Origin: Lysobacterales bacterium
GTDB lineage: Bacteria > Pseudomonadota > Gammaproteobacteria > Xanthomonadales > Xanthomonadaceae
Assembly: GCA_017302135.1 (NCBI GenBank)
Contig: JAFLDZ010000020.1
Coordinates: 1-64,000, forward strand
Direction: 5' to 3'
DNA: 64,000 nt
Shown: in pieces, positions 14,931 to 25,143 of the stretch
Layout of the letters: every line of letters starts with the position of its first letter
How positions within the stretch are numbered: position 1 is the first letter of the stretch
The notes under the pieces: model-generated
Database searches by the model: none
What the model saw: only the letters and a program-made list of their open reading frames with translations
Told to the model about the DNA's origin: nothing
Made by a program: the position numbers and the translations under genes

Positions 14931-17537
14931 ATGCATCTGCTGGAACGCGAGACGCAGCTGGCCCAGCTGACCAAGGGCTACGATCACGCTCTGCACGGGC
15001 AGGGACGATTATTGCTGATACACGGTGAAGCCGGCTCTGGCAAAACCACTCTGGTCGAGCAGTTTCTCGCGGCCTTGCCTGCGAGAACGATGCGTTTGGT
15101 CGCCGGGTGCGAATCGTTGTCCACGGCGCGCCCGTTCGGGCCCCTGATCGATCTTGCCGAAGCGCTGCCGTCCGTCATCGCCTCCGCCGTTCGTGAAGTG
15201 GGACGCAGCGATGCGCTGTTCTCCGACGTTCTCGCCTACCTGCGTCGTCCGCCGAATCCGAAAGTGCTGGTGATCGAGGACCTGCACTGGGCCGACGCCG
15301 GAACCCTCGATCTGGTGCGCTACATCGGCCGCCGATTCGCCGACGTGCCGGTGCTGTTCCTGACCACCTATCGCGATGACGATCTCGAGAACGATCATCC
15401 TTTGCGGCGATTGCTCGGCGATCTGCCGACAACCACGACCATCAGGGTAGCGGTGCCGCCGCTTTCGCATACAGCGGTGTCGACCTTGGCGCGCAATGCG
15501 CAACAGGCCGATGCAGGGCTGTACGAAATCACCGGCGGCAATCCTTTCTTCGTCACCGAAGTGCTGAACTGTCGCGACAGCGTCGTGCCGCCATCCGTCT
15601 ACGACGCCACATTGAACCGGCTGTCGCGGCTGACGGCCAACGCACGATCGGTCGCAGAGTTGGTCGCGATCAGTCCGCGCAGGATCGAACAGCGCATCGT
15701 CGACGAACTGATCGGGCAGGCCCCGAGATTGATCGATGAATGCGTCGAGAAAGGCGTGCTGCGGGTCGATGCCGGTTGGATATCGTTCCGTCACGAGCTC
15801 GCCCGGCAGGCGGCGGCGCAGTCGCTGAAGCCCGGTCGCTGCGCCGAACTGCACCGCAGCGTGTTCACGGCGCTCAGCGCGCAGATGTCCGACACGGGCC
15901 ATCTGTCGCGCCGCGTGCACCACGCACAGCTGGCACAGATGCATGCCGAGGTTCTCATGCTCGCGCCCCAGGCCGCGCGCGCCGCCGCTGCGGCCTCGGC
16001 GCATCGCGAGGCCGCGAAGCATTACACGCTCGCCTGCCGTCATGCCGCCGACCTCGATCCATCGGCACGCGCCGGATTGTTCGAGGAAGCGGCGGAAGAA
16101 TACCGGATGGTCAGCGACGTCGACGCCACCATCGAAGTCACCTGCGCCGCGCTTGATCTGAGAACGATGCTGGGGGACAGCTTGCGCCAAGGCATGAACC
16201 TGCGCCGGCTCGCGGTCGCCTTGCGCGAACGGGGCGATCGCGTCGCGTCCGAGGCCGCGATCGCGCGCGCGGTCGGGATCCTCGAACAGCACGGACCTTC
16301 GACCGAACTCGTACGCAGCTATGCCGTGCAGTCACGGATGCGCGCGTGGACCGAATACACCGAGGCGGCCCGTATCGGTGAGCGCGCACTGACCCTCGCC
16401 GAAGCCTACGAGGATCCTGCCTGTCTGGTCGAAGCACTGCACGCCTGCATGGCGGCGCGCATGTATCTGCGCGACGACCGAGTAGCGCGGGGCCAGCTCG
16501 AACGCGCGCTGCAGATCGCCATCGAGGCGAGCCTGGAAGACATGGCGGCGCAGGCATTCGTCGCCCTGCAGCTTGCCGGCGTGATCTATCGCGACCACAA
16601 CTACGCGATCGACATGGCCAACCGCGGGCTGGTCTATTGCGAAACCCGCGACCTCGACAGCTTCGTACACCAGCTGGTCGAAAACCGCGCGTTGTCGCTG
16701 TTCGAGCTCGGGCGCTGGGACGAGGCCGAAGCCGATCTTGCGCGCTGCCTCAGCGCACAGAATCTCGGCGAGCGGCTGCGCAACTCGGTGCTGTTCCTGC
16801 AGGCGAGGCTGGACGCCCGCCGCGGCCGGACCGGCTGCGACGCTTACTGGCGCATGCTCGAACGCGATACCGAAGCGGTCCCGATGGGTTACCGCGTTCC
16901 CGCCATCGCCACCGCCTGCGCCGAAGCAGCATGGCTGCGCGGCGATCTCGCCGCCGCGCAGCAGTCGGTGCGAACCGGTATCGCGACGGTGCTCACCCAC
17001 ACCGATGCGCGCCTGCTCGGCCCACTGCTGGTCTGGGCGCGGCGCTGCGGTGTCGCGGTACGCGATCGCGCGCTGGAGGTCGCGCCAGTGCACGCCTGCG
17101 AATTGGCCGGCGACATCGCCGCTGCCGCCGCACACTGGGAGGTGCTCGGCTGCCGCTACGATCGGGCCCTGACGTTGTTGCATGGCGACAGCGGGCAGGC
17201 GACCGAAGCACTGCAGGTGCTTGACGCGCTTGGCGCAAAACCCGCCGTCGAGATCGCCCGCCAACACCTGCGCGCGCTCGGCGTGCGTGGCATCAAGCGC
17301 GGCCCGCAGGCGCGCACGCAGGCCGATCCGCACGGTCTGACTGCGCGCGAGCGACAGGTGTACGAATTGCTGCAACAGGCGTTGCCCAACGCCGGGATCG
17401 CGCGGCGCCTGCATCGTTCCGAACGCACGATCGAGCACCATGTCGCGGCCGTGCTGTCCAAGCTCGGCGCCAGCGGTCGGCAGGAGTTGCTCAAACGCAG
17501 TCGTGACGCGAAAACGGTCGAGCACGAAAAAAAATAG
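14931..17537 (+). CDS. Large ATP-binding LuxR-type (LAL) transcription regulator
   Basis: Predicted cytoplasmic regulator of 868 residues. It has an N-terminal STAND/AAA-like ATPase (Walker A HGEAGSGKTT, 31-40; Walker B VLVIEDLHWAD near 112-122). A long helical, TPR-like sensor region (about 330-780) follows. The C-terminal LuxR helix-turn-helix (about 800-860) contains LTARERQVYELLQQ and the recognition segment RSERTIEHHVAAVLSKLG. This is the architecture of MalT-like LAL regulators, which bind DNA after inducer and ATP binding. SD GGGAGCG precedes the ATG at 14931. It lies just upstream of, and parallel to, two large uncharacterised genes, and may control them. Confidence 0.85.
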   Translation: MHLLERETQLAQLTKGYDHALHGQGRLLLIHGEAGSGKTTLVEQFLAALPARTMRLVAGCESLSTARPFGPLIDLAEALPSVIASAVREVGRSDALFSDVLAYLRRPPNPKVLVIEDLHWADAGTLDLVRYIGRRFADVPVLFLTTYRDDDLENDHPLRRLLGDLPTTTTIRVAVPPLSHTAVSTLARNAQQADAGLYEITGGNPFFVTEVLNCRDSVVPPSVYDATLNRLSRLTANARSVAELVAISPRRIEQRIVDELIGQAPRLIDECVEKGVLRVDAGWISFRHELARQAAAQSLKPGRCAELHRSVFTALSAQMSDTGHLSRRVHHAQLAQMHAEVLMLAPQAARAAAAASAHREAAKHYTLACRHAADLDPSARAGLFEEAAEEYRMVSDVDATIEVTCAALDLRTMLGDSLRQGMNLRRLAVALRERGDRVASEAAIARAVGILEQHGPSTELVRSYAVQSRMRAWTEYTEAARIGERALTLAEAYEDPACLVEALHACMAARMYLRDDRVARGQLERALQIAIEASLEDMAAQAFVALQLAGVIYRDHNYAIDMANRGLVYCETRDLDSFVHQLVENRALSLFELGRWDEAEADLARCLSAQNLGERLRNSVLFLQARLDARRGRTGCDAYWRMLERDTEAVPMGYRVPAIATACAEAAWLRGDLAAAQQSVRTGIATVLTHTDARLLGPLLVWARRCGVAVRDRALEVAPVHACELAGDIAAAAAHWEVLGCRYDRALTLLHGDSGQATEALQVLDALGAKPAVEIARQHLRALGVRGIKRGPQARTQADPHGLTARERQVYELLQQALPNAGIARRLHRSERTIEHHVAAVLSKLGASGRQELLKRSRDAKTVEHEKK

Positions 17538-17725
17538 GGGCTACCGCATCGCGAATTGGGTGCTCCCACCGATTCTCGCGTATCGCTCAATGCTTATCGT
17601 CCATCAGAACGAAATCATCCGCCGTGTCCGTGGCGGTGGGGAGGGACGATGGGTCGATCGAAGCTGCGCACCCGGTATATGCAAGTCCGCAAATCCCTGG
17701 ATGCTGAACCGGCGGGAGCGCGCGC

Positions 17726-19963
17726 ATGAGTGCCGTCGTCAGCGCCCCCGCGCGATTGCAGGCGTTCCTCGCCGCGCTGACCGAGTTGCAGGAGTCCGAG
17801 CGCGCGCCGCTACTACGGGCGTATCTGGAATACACGCTGGAACTCGCGCAAGCCAGCGAGCAACGCTATTACGATTTCCTCGGCGAATGCGCGGCATTGG
17901 CGGCCGACAATATGCAGGACATCCGGATCGAACATCTGGCGCAACGCCTTGATGCGGCCGAAAGTCCACCAGCGCGGCCATGGGGCGAGGTGGTGACCGA
18001 CGTGGCGCTCGGATTCGCGCTGCAACTGGGCGTGCTGTTGGGGTGGGAGATGGTGGCGGGTGGCGTGATCGCGCTCGCCGGAGGGCGCGCGCTGCTTCGA
18101 GCCACGAGGAGTGCGCAGATCGAAGTCGGTGCGGCACGCTCCAAAAGTTTTGAACTCGCCTCCAAGCATTGGTCCATGTGGCACACGCGCTCAAATCTGC
18201 TTCAGCTCGAATACGGTGGGTTCAGAGCGAAGTCGACCCGGGGAGGGTGGCTTGTGAGTCCCGCATCGGGCACATGGCGCTACGGTGGATCCGAGTCATT
18301 CGAAGTTCCATCGGGTTTGATCTATTCGCGCGACGGGAAGATCAGCTTGGACTACATACGCAAGGAGATCGACGATATTTCATTGGAAATCAAGCTCGCC
18401 GAAGCCGCGACGGACAGCAACAACAAACGCATGCAGGATGCGTTGAAGACCTATGAAGCGGCGCTTGCGGACGGCACGAAGGCTTCCGACAAGATCAAAT
18501 CAGAATGGGGCGATACCTGGCGCAACAATGTCGGCAACGAAAAGGGCGGGCTGTTGCTCAGCACGACCGAAGAGATCGTCAAGGCGATCGACGAGATCGG
18601 CAAAAACGCACACGCCGCTCCGCAATCGTCGACTGCGGTCGTCGAGCCGTTTCTCAGTTCGGAGGTCACCGGGCGTTATCTCGACTGGATCGGCGAGGCT
18701 TGGTTGGATACGACCGAGAGCTACGCCAACATGCGCCTGATGCTTCACGCCGCGAGCGACGACGATCTGGTCGAAGGCGATGATTTTCTCAAGATGATTG
18801 CTTTGCTCGGCACCGAAGTGCTGCCGCGATGGCAGGAATTGATCGCGAGATCGTTCGCCGCGCGGCCAGCGATCGTCAAAGGCATGGAAGCGGCGTTCTG
18901 GCGCGAATACCTCAGCGCCAACGGCATCCTTGCCGAGGCGCAACCGGTGAACAAAGTCGCGTCGTCTCCGCATTCGCCCGGTGCGATCGTCGGCGGATAT
19001 CTGATCAAATCTGCGGGCAAAGAACATGTCTATTCCGAACCGCAATTGGCTGCGATGCGGAAGATACTCGAAGAATCCAGCGTACCCGAACCATTCGAGC
19101 CGCCTCCGGCGAGCTACGACCACGATGCCTTGTTGTACCCCGGGGCGAGCAGGATTCCGCAGCCATTGGCGTCGAGCCTGTTCAGGAGATTCGCGCAGCC
19201 GTATTACGAGAATGCCAATCACGCCAAAACGCTCAGTCCTTTCGCGTATACGAGCAGTCGTTACGCCGGAGCCAAAGTGCCGCCGGAAGACGACGTCTGG
19301 GGATATCCGAATCCGGAATCCTTGCGCAAGATCGACGAGATGCGGTTCATGGTCGTGCGTTTTTTCGGGAGCCTCTCCGGCGACACGGTCGATCCGGCGT
19401 TGACCTCCGCGTTCGAGACCTTGAGTTTCATGGGATCTGTGTCTGGCGAGGAGGCGGCCCGAAGCCGGGACGACTGGCTGAGCGCACAGATGCAATGCGA
19501 CAGCGCCGATGGAGCGGCGCTCGTGGAAGCTGAAATTGTCGATACATTCTCCTCGGAACAGCAATTCAAGCGCATGGCCGAAAGAACGGGTTTGCTCTCC
19601 ACGGGCGAGATATCGCTGCAGATCGAACAGTTGAGGTTCGCGGACGAGTTGATGGACCTGAATCAAGATATCCAGGCGTACCAGTTGATGAAGACCGGGG
19701 CGCTGGAGCTCGGCGCGGCCGGCGATACGCGTACAGCAGAAGATCTCAAGATCGAAATTTCGTCGGAAAAGAGCAAGGTGCTCGAAGACTATCTCGCTCT
19801 GCTGGACGCAACCGGCGACGACAAAGAATTGCGGGGCGCCATCGAAGATCGATACCAGTCGGCAGTCGATGCGCTTCAGGGTTGGGAGCCCGGCATGGAC
19901 TGGGTGTGGTACGGCCCGAGCCAATCGCTGCCGGAAGATCCGTATGGCGAGTCGCTTCCTTGA
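17726..19963 (+). CDS. Uncharacterised 745-residue protein with a membrane hairpin
   Basis: I do not recognise a family. The N-terminal 80 residues are helical (LQAFLAALTELQESERAPLLRAYLEYTL). A Gly/Ala/Val-rich stretch at about 88-124 (ALGFALQLGVLLGWEMVAGG) looks like a membrane or pore-forming hairpin. The remaining 600 residues are soluble-looking, with mixed alpha/beta composition and an acidic C-terminus ending in DPYGESLP. No signal peptide is visible. GC content is clearly lower than in flanking core genes, suggesting acquisition. An SD-like GGGAG lies before the ATG. It is followed 81 bases later by another large unknown gene on the same strand, so the two are probably co-expressed and work together. 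Confidence 0.7.
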   Translation: MSAVVSAPARLQAFLAALTELQESERAPLLRAYLEYTLELAQASEQRYYDFLGECAALAADNMQDIRIEHLAQRLDAAESPPARPWGEVVTDVALGFALQLGVLLGWEMVAGGVIALAGGRALLRATRSAQIEVGAARSKSFELASKHWSMWHTRSNLLQLEYGGFRAKSTRGGWLVSPASGTWRYGGSESFEVPSGLIYSRDGKISLDYIRKEIDDISLEIKLAEAATDSNNKRMQDALKTYEAALADGTKASDKIKSEWGDTWRNNVGNEKGGLLLSTTEEIVKAIDEIGKNAHAAPQSSTAVVEPFLSSEVTGRYLDWIGEAWLDTTESYANMRLMLHAASDDDLVEGDDFLKMIALLGTEVLPRWQELIARSFAARPAIVKGMEAAFWREYLSANGILAEAQPVNKVASSPHSPGAIVGGYLIKSAGKEHVYSEPQLAAMRKILEESSVPEPFEPPPASYDHDALLYPGASRIPQPLASSLFRRFAQPYYENANHAKTLSPFAYTSSRYAGAKVPPEDDVWGYPNPESLRKIDEMRFMVVRFFGSLSGDTVDPALTSAFETLSFMGSVSGEEAARSRDDWLSAQMQCDSADGAALVEAEIVDTFSSEQQFKRMAERTGLLSTGEISLQIEQLRFADELMDLNQDIQAYQLMKTGALELGAAGDTRTAEDLKIEISSEKSKVLEDYLALLDATGDDKELRGAIEDRYQSAVDALQGWEPGMDWVWYGPSQSLPEDPYGESLP

Positions 19964-20044
19964 AACAGGATCACGAGCATAAACCACGCAGCGAGCATCC
20001 TCGATGCCGCGGCATGCGACAGAAACATTGATCGGAGAATCGTC

Positions 20045-23000
20045 ATGGCCATCAAACAGGAAATGTTCCGCTTCGTCAGCACCCGCCGTGTCGAGCGGGC
20101 GACCATGAGCCGCATCGCGAGCCGGTTGATCCGCGATCGTCGCAAGACCGCGCGATCATCGATGTTGTTCAAGCTGTTCGGGCCGGGACTGTACGAAACC
20201 AAGCTGGTGACGGCCAACAACTTCGCAGCTTCCGCCGATTTTCTCGCTGCGGACGATCCTGCCGCGCTGGTGCTTGAAACGGTGGCCGCGTTCTTCCGCG
20301 AGAAACTCGCGCCCGGCGTGCTGTTGGCGGAACTTGCCGAGGAATTCAAAGCCGAGTTTCCTCTGCTGTCCGGATTGCTCGAGCATGCGCCGCCTGCAGT
20401 GCTGGTGCAGAACACCAACGCCATGAACGCGAAAGTGTGGGATTCGTTTTACGCACAGACGATCCGTGGCTGCGACCGCTATGTGTCCACCAACTATCTT
20501 GCCGATGGACTGCGCGTGTATCACGTCTTCCGCCTGCTGTGGATGAGCCTGAAGCTGAAACTCGCGACCTGGGCGGGCGCCACGTTCGACGAGTACGACA
20601 CCCTGATCGATCTCAACGCGGCGTCTCTGACGGAGGACGACGACAAGCCCGACGGCAAGCCCGTCCAGACGAACCCGGCCAAAACCTTCGAGAATCTTCA
20701 GGATCTGACCCAGCGACTGACCCGGATCGATCTCGCCAGCGCCCAGCTCGACCGATTGTTCGACGCGCAGGCCACGCTCGCCGATGCGGGAAAAGATCCG
20801 AAACACGCACGGCTCAATGCCGATGCCGTCAAGCTGCTCAGCGCAGAGCCTGCGCTGGGCAAGCTCGATCTTGCGGCCGCGCCGGTGGAGCAAATCCGCA
20901 AGCAGTTGCGTATCGATCGCGAATTGACCGGGATTCGGCAGGAGATCGCGTTCAATGCGCTGGTCGACCCCGACGGCGAAGAAGCGGTCGATGCCGCAAC
21001 CAGTCAAGCGTTGGCCATGCACAAGAAAACGAAGACGCCCGCAGCTTCGCTCGTCAATCTGACCGCGCCCGGCGGCGTGTTCCGCGTCCCGCTCTCCGTG
21101 GGCGAGATGAAACCGCCCGCCGTAGGCGATCTGCTGATCGTCGAGCAGCAGTTGCGCCGTTACGAACTGGGCGAACTGGCCGAGATCCAGACGATCATGC
21201 GCGGCGAACGGCGCGAGCGCACCGTTCGCAAACTCAACCGTACCAGTCAGACAACGACCACGGAATCTTCGTTCGAACAGGAGGAATCGAGCAGCCTCAA
21301 AACCGACGAACGATTCCAGTTGTCGTCGCAGGCGCAGCAGAGTGCCGAGCAGAGTTTCAGCGTCCAGGCAGGCGTGAACGTGTCCGGAAAATTCGGGCCA
21401 GTGCAGGTCAGCGCGTCGGTCAATGCGTCCTTCGACACTTCCAAATCCTCGTCGGAGTCGACCTCGCAGGAATACGCGAAAACCGTGACCGAAGAAGCGA
21501 CCAAGCGGGTCAAGAACAGCATCAAGGAAAGCAGCTCGATCACGATCCTGACCGAGACCCAGGACACGACGCTGCAGGGGTTCAACAACGAGAAGGGCGC
21601 CGATCACGTCAACGGGCTCTATCGCTGGGTCGACAAGATCTACGACGCGCAGCTGGTGAATTATGGCCGGCGACTGATGTTCTCGTTGAACGTGCCCGAG
21701 CCGGCGGCCTTCTATCGCGGCCTCATCACCCAGAACGAAAACCAGGCGATGGCGGATCTGGTCGAACCCGTCCACCCGTCGGAGGAGGGTTTCGACAGTT
21801 TCAAGGATATCGATGATCTCAATTACGCCTGGATTGCGGGCATGTACGAAGCCAGCGTGCAGCCGCCGCCCCAGAAGCAACTCACAGGCAGCAAATCGTT
21901 CGTGTATCCCGATGCGATGCAGGCCGGGAAAATCGACGTGCACGATGCGGTCAACGACCTCAGCTATGTCGCCGGCGACGACACGCTGACCCTGGACCCC
22001 GGTTATCGGCTGCTCTCTGTAGCCGTCCACGCGCCGGTCGGCTCGGAGGGAGGCCATGAGTCGTACGTCAACGCGCTGAAGCTTGGAGAGGTGGCGGCAC
22101 CCTCCGCGCCGAAGGATGGAACCACGGTGGCCGAGGCCAATCTGCTTCTTGTACAAGTGGCGAACATGAGTTTTTTCATGTCGGTCCGCCGCGACCCCGA
22201 CAACGGCGACAAGAAGATCATCAAGACGAACTTCAACCAATACCAGACGCTCGGCAGCGATCTGCTCGCATTCGGAGATCTCGTCCAACCCGCAATCCCG
22301 GTGACCATCACCGCGAACTTCGAGGGAGTATTCGCCTTCACCGTGAGCTATGTCGCCTATCGAACCGACGAGGCCTACGATATCTGGAAAGCGAATACCT
22401 ATGCCGCCATCCTCAAGGCCTACAACGCAAAGAAACAAGCCTACGACCAAGCCAAGGCGATCGCGGAAAGCAAAGCGCAGTCCGCAACCGAGTCGAAGAC
22501 CTTTGCCCTGCGCGACGACCAGTACCGCAGCATCGAATTGACCGAACTCAAGCGCGGCTGTATCGACCTCATGAGCGAAGGTACGGCTGCTGGCTACACC
22601 TCGATCACCGTTGCGAAAGACGGCACACCGGACATCGTTCACGATCCGGCGGAAGGCGCTTTGCTCAACCATTGGCGTTCGCCGCTGGCGAACGGGTCGG
22701 TCGCCGAATTCTTCGAGTTGGCATTCGAGTGGGAGAACACCACATACCAGTTCCACCCATACTACTGGGCGGGCCACAGACGCTGGAAAGATCTCGCCCA
22801 GGCCAGCGGTGCCGATCCGGTCTTCGAGCAGTTCCTGCGCGCGGGCAACGCCAATGTCGTCGTCCCTGTCCGTCCCGGCTACGAACGGACAGTCATCTTC
22901 TTCCTGAAGACCGGCTTGATCTGGGGTGGCGGCTATCTGTCGCTGTTCACTTCGCAGGACATGCTCGATGTCTATGCAGACGTCGAGCTGGGGCGTCAAT

Positions 23001-23164
23001 TCGATCCGCCGCTCGATGTCGGAAGTCCCTGGGAAATCCGGTTGCCGACCAACATGATCATGCTGCAGGCGGACGATACACTGCCGGAATTCCCCCCCGA
23101 GGAACCGGTGGGAGCCCCGCCACCTGCCACGGAGCCTGTTCCGGACGAGACCGTGCCCTTCTGA
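20045..23164 (+). CDS. Uncharacterised 1039-residue protein with YRWVDK/NYG core
   Basis: Large protein of unknown function without a signal peptide. Residues about 395-520 are Ser/Thr/Glu/Gln-rich (TSQTTTTESSFEQEESSS, then AGVNVSGKFGPVQVSASVNA), ending in a charged helix (EEATKRVKNSIKESSS). The most distinctive part is about 522-557: GLYRWVDKIYDAQLVNYG followed by RRLMFSLNVPEPAAFY. I recall this arrangement from large unannotated proteins in many bacteria, some near phage-tail-like systems, but cannot assign a role. A short coiled coil (about 785-825) and a Pro/Glu-rich C-terminus follow. SD GGAGA precedes the ATG. A 947-codon frame opposite is a codon-bias shadow. Confidence 0.72.
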   Translation: MAIKQEMFRFVSTRRVERATMSRIASRLIRDRRKTARSSMLFKLFGPGLYETKLVTANNFAASADFLAADDPAALVLETVAAFFREKLAPGVLLAELAEEFKAEFPLLSGLLEHAPPAVLVQNTNAMNAKVWDSFYAQTIRGCDRYVSTNYLADGLRVYHVFRLLWMSLKLKLATWAGATFDEYDTLIDLNAASLTEDDDKPDGKPVQTNPAKTFENLQDLTQRLTRIDLASAQLDRLFDAQATLADAGKDPKHARLNADAVKLLSAEPALGKLDLAAAPVEQIRKQLRIDRELTGIRQEIAFNALVDPDGEEAVDAATSQALAMHKKTKTPAASLVNLTAPGGVFRVPLSVGEMKPPAVGDLLIVEQQLRRYELGELAEIQTIMRGERRERTVRKLNRTSQTTTTESSFEQEESSSLKTDERFQLSSQAQQSAEQSFSVQAGVNVSGKFGPVQVSASVNASFDTSKSSSESTSQEYAKTVTEEATKRVKNSIKESSSITILTETQDTTLQGFNNEKGADHVNGLYRWVDKIYDAQLVNYGRRLMFSLNVPEPAAFYRGLITQNENQAMADLVEPVHPSEEGFDSFKDIDDLNYAWIAGMYEASVQPPPQKQLTGSKSFVYPDAMQAGKIDVHDAVNDLSYVAGDDTLTLDPGYRLLSVAVHAPVGSEGGHESYVNALKLGEVAAPSAPKDGTTVAEANLLLVQVANMSFFMSVRRDPDNGDKKIIKTNFNQYQTLGSDLLAFGDLVQPAIPVTITANFEGVFAFTVSYVAYRTDEAYDIWKANTYAAILKAYNAKKQAYDQAKAIAESKAQSATESKTFALRDDQYRSIELTELKRGCIDLMSEGTAAGYTSITVAKDGTPDIVHDPAEGALLNHWRSPLANGSVAEFFELAFEWENTTYQFHPYYWAGHRRWKDLAQASGADPVFEQFLRAGNANVVVPVRPGYERTVIFFLKTGLIWGGGYLSLFTSQDMLDVYADVELGRQFDPPLDVGSPWEIRLPTNMIMLQADDTLPEFPPEEPVGAPPPATEPVPDETVPF

Positions 23165-23254
23165 TTCGTCGTCGACGGCGCTGTCTGCGCAGTCGCACTG
23201 GACGCAGGCAATGTCGGCGCTCGCCGGCTCGATAGCCGTACTTGCGTGTGCAGG

Positions 23255-25054
23255 TCAAGCCACGGGTTCGTGGGCGGCAGCCGACTGATCTTCCGCATCC
23301 GCTTCGAACAGTTGCTCCAGCTCGCTGCGCGCCTGCTTCGCGCTTTCCAGCAGCGCCGCTTCGTCGTCGTAGATCAGGTGTTGGCTGGCCAACAGCTCTT
23401 CGTCGTGTTCGCGGAACTTGTGCGCGCGTTGGGCTGCCTGTTCCGGCGACATGCCCAGCGCGATCAGCACATCGCGGCCCATCTCCAGACCGGAAGCGAA
23501 GGTTTCGCGGGTCACTTCCGCGCCCATATCCATCAGCTGCCATGCGTGTCGGCGGTCGTGCGCGCGGGCGAAGATTCTCAGCGTGGGATACAGCCGGCGC
23601 ACGACGCGGGTGACGCGCAGATTCGTCTCGGCATTGTCGATGGTGTTGATGAAGATGCGCGCATGACCGGCGCCTGCGGAGCGCAGCAGATCGGGGCGCG
23701 ACGGATCGCCGTAGTACACGATATTGCCGAAACGGCGTACGAAATCCACCTGCACCGCATCGGTCTCCACCGCCACGAACGGAATCTTCTGCGCCACCAG
23801 CATGCGCGCGACGATCTGGCCGAAACGACCGAAGCCGGCCAGGATCACCTGCGGATGGCCTTCGGGAATGGGATCGAATGCGCGCTTCGGCGCGGCTTCC
23901 GGATAGGCGCGCAACAGGCGCGACACGGCGATGATCGACAGCGGCGTCAGCGCCATCGACAGGCCGACGACCGCCACCAGCCGGTTCTGCAGCACGGCGT
24001 CGATGAGTTTGGCCTGGGTCGCTTCGGCCAATACCACGAACGCGAATTCGCCGCCCAGCGCCAGCACCACGCCGAGCTGCAGCGCTTCGCGCCAGTCCAG
24101 CCGTCCCGGTCGCAGGCCGATGCCGAAGAGCACGATCGCTTTGATTGAGAGCAGCGCCAAGGTACCGAAGACCACGACCCACGGTTCGGCCGCGATCAGC
24201 TTCAGGTCGACGCTCATCCCCACGGCCATGAAGAACAGGCCCAGCAGAAGCCCCTTGAACGGTTCGATCTGCGATTCGATCTCGTGGCGGAATTCGGAGT
24301 CCGCCAGCAGCACGCCAGCGAGGAACGCGCCCAGCCCCATGCTCAGCCCGGCGAGCTGCATCGTCCAGCCCGCACTGAGCACCGCGAGCAGCGCGCTGGC
24401 GGTGAGCATCTCCGGCACGCCGATGCGCGCGGCAAGACGGAACAAGTGCCGCAGCACATAACGTCCGCCGATCACCACCGCGACGATCGCGGCCATCGCT
24501 TTGAGCACCTCCTGCCACACCGGTTCCGTGCTTGCAGCCGCAGCGCCGAGCAGCGGAATCGCCGCGAGCAGTGGAATCGCGGCCAGATCCTGGAACAGCA
24601 GGATCGCGAACGCGAGCCGCCCATGCGGGCTGTTGATCGCCTTGCGCTCGGACAACAGCTGCAGACCGAACGCAGTGGACGACAGCGCGAGCGCAAGCCC
24701 GACCACCAGCGCGGCTTTCCACGACAGACCGAGCGCGAGCGCCAACGCGGCCAGGATCAGACCCGACAGCGCGACCTGCAGTCCGCCGACGCCGAACACC
24801 GGCTTGCGCATCAGTTTGAGGCGCGCGAACGACAGCTCCAGACCGATGACGAACAGCATCATCACCACGCCGATCTCGCTGGCGGCCAACACCGGTTCGG
24901 GATCGCTGATCACGCGCAGACCGAACGGGCCCAGCACCACGCCCGCCGCAAGATAACCGAGCACCGCGCCCAAGCCGAAACGCTTGAACAACGGCACCGC
25001 GATCACTGCGGCCAACAGAAAGACCAGCGCGAGTTGCAACCCGTTGCCGTGCAT
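23255..25054 (-). CDS. KefB/KefC-type potassium/proton antiporter
   Basis: Monovalent cation:proton antiporter-2 family. The 599 residues hold an N-terminal transport domain of about 12 helices (1-385), with GLGAVLGYLAAGVVLGPFGL, the helix-5 region ALALSSTAFGLQLL, FQDLAAIPLLA and LGAFLAGVLLADSE. A cytosolic RCK/TrkA-N domain (about 400-520) contains the nucleotide-binding ILAGFGRFGQIVARML. Such proteins export K+ in glutathione-gated detoxification; no KefF/KefG partner is adjacent, so gating is uncertain. ATG 25054 is preferred to GTG 25060 because the SD GGAGGT is correctly spaced only for the ATG. Confidence 0.88.
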   Translation of the reverse strand: MHGNGLQLALVFLLAAVIAVPLFKRFGLGAVLGYLAAGVVLGPFGLRVISDPEPVLAASEIGVVMMLFVIGLELSFARLKLMRKPVFGVGGLQVALSGLILAALALALGLSWKAALVVGLALALSSTAFGLQLLSERKAINSPHGRLAFAILLFQDLAAIPLLAAIPLLGAAAASTEPVWQEVLKAMAAIVAVVIGGRYVLRHLFRLAARIGVPEMLTASALLAVLSAGWTMQLAGLSMGLGAFLAGVLLADSEFRHEIESQIEPFKGLLLGLFFMAVGMSVDLKLIAAEPWVVVFGTLALLSIKAIVLFGIGLRPGRLDWREALQLGVVLALGGEFAFVVLAEATQAKLIDAVLQNRLVAVVGLSMALTPLSIIAVSRLLRAYPEAAPKRAFDPIPEGHPQVILAGFGRFGQIVARMLVAQKIPFVAVETDAVQVDFVRRFGNIVYYGDPSRPDLLRSAGAGHARIFINTIDNAETNLRVTRVVRRLYPTLRIFARAHDRRHAWQLMDMGAEVTRETFASGLEMGRDVLIALGMSPEQAAQRAHKFREHDEELLASQHLIYDDEAALLESAKQARSELEQLFEADAEDQSAAAHEPVA

Positions 25055-25143
25055 GCGCACCTCCGCGTTCGACCTTACCTGCAGCGCGCGGATGTCGCAA
25101 TCGCGTTATTCTGCACAACGTGTTCCATGCCCCGGGTCGCCCC

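Noticed and set aside
13016-14974. 652-codon open frame opposite the M28 peptidase
   Set aside because: It is antisense to a gene with all catalytic residues and shows no domain of its own.
20156-22999. 947-codon open frame on the minus strand
   Set aside because: It lies wholly opposite the 1039-residue gene, has low-complexity His/Arg/Glu-rich content typical of an antisense shadow in GC-rich DNA, and lacks an SD or family motif.
17726-23164. Extracellular contractile injection system
   Set aside because: The 1039-residue protein recalls some proteins near such systems, but there are no sheath, tube, baseplate or tail-fibre genes in the window.
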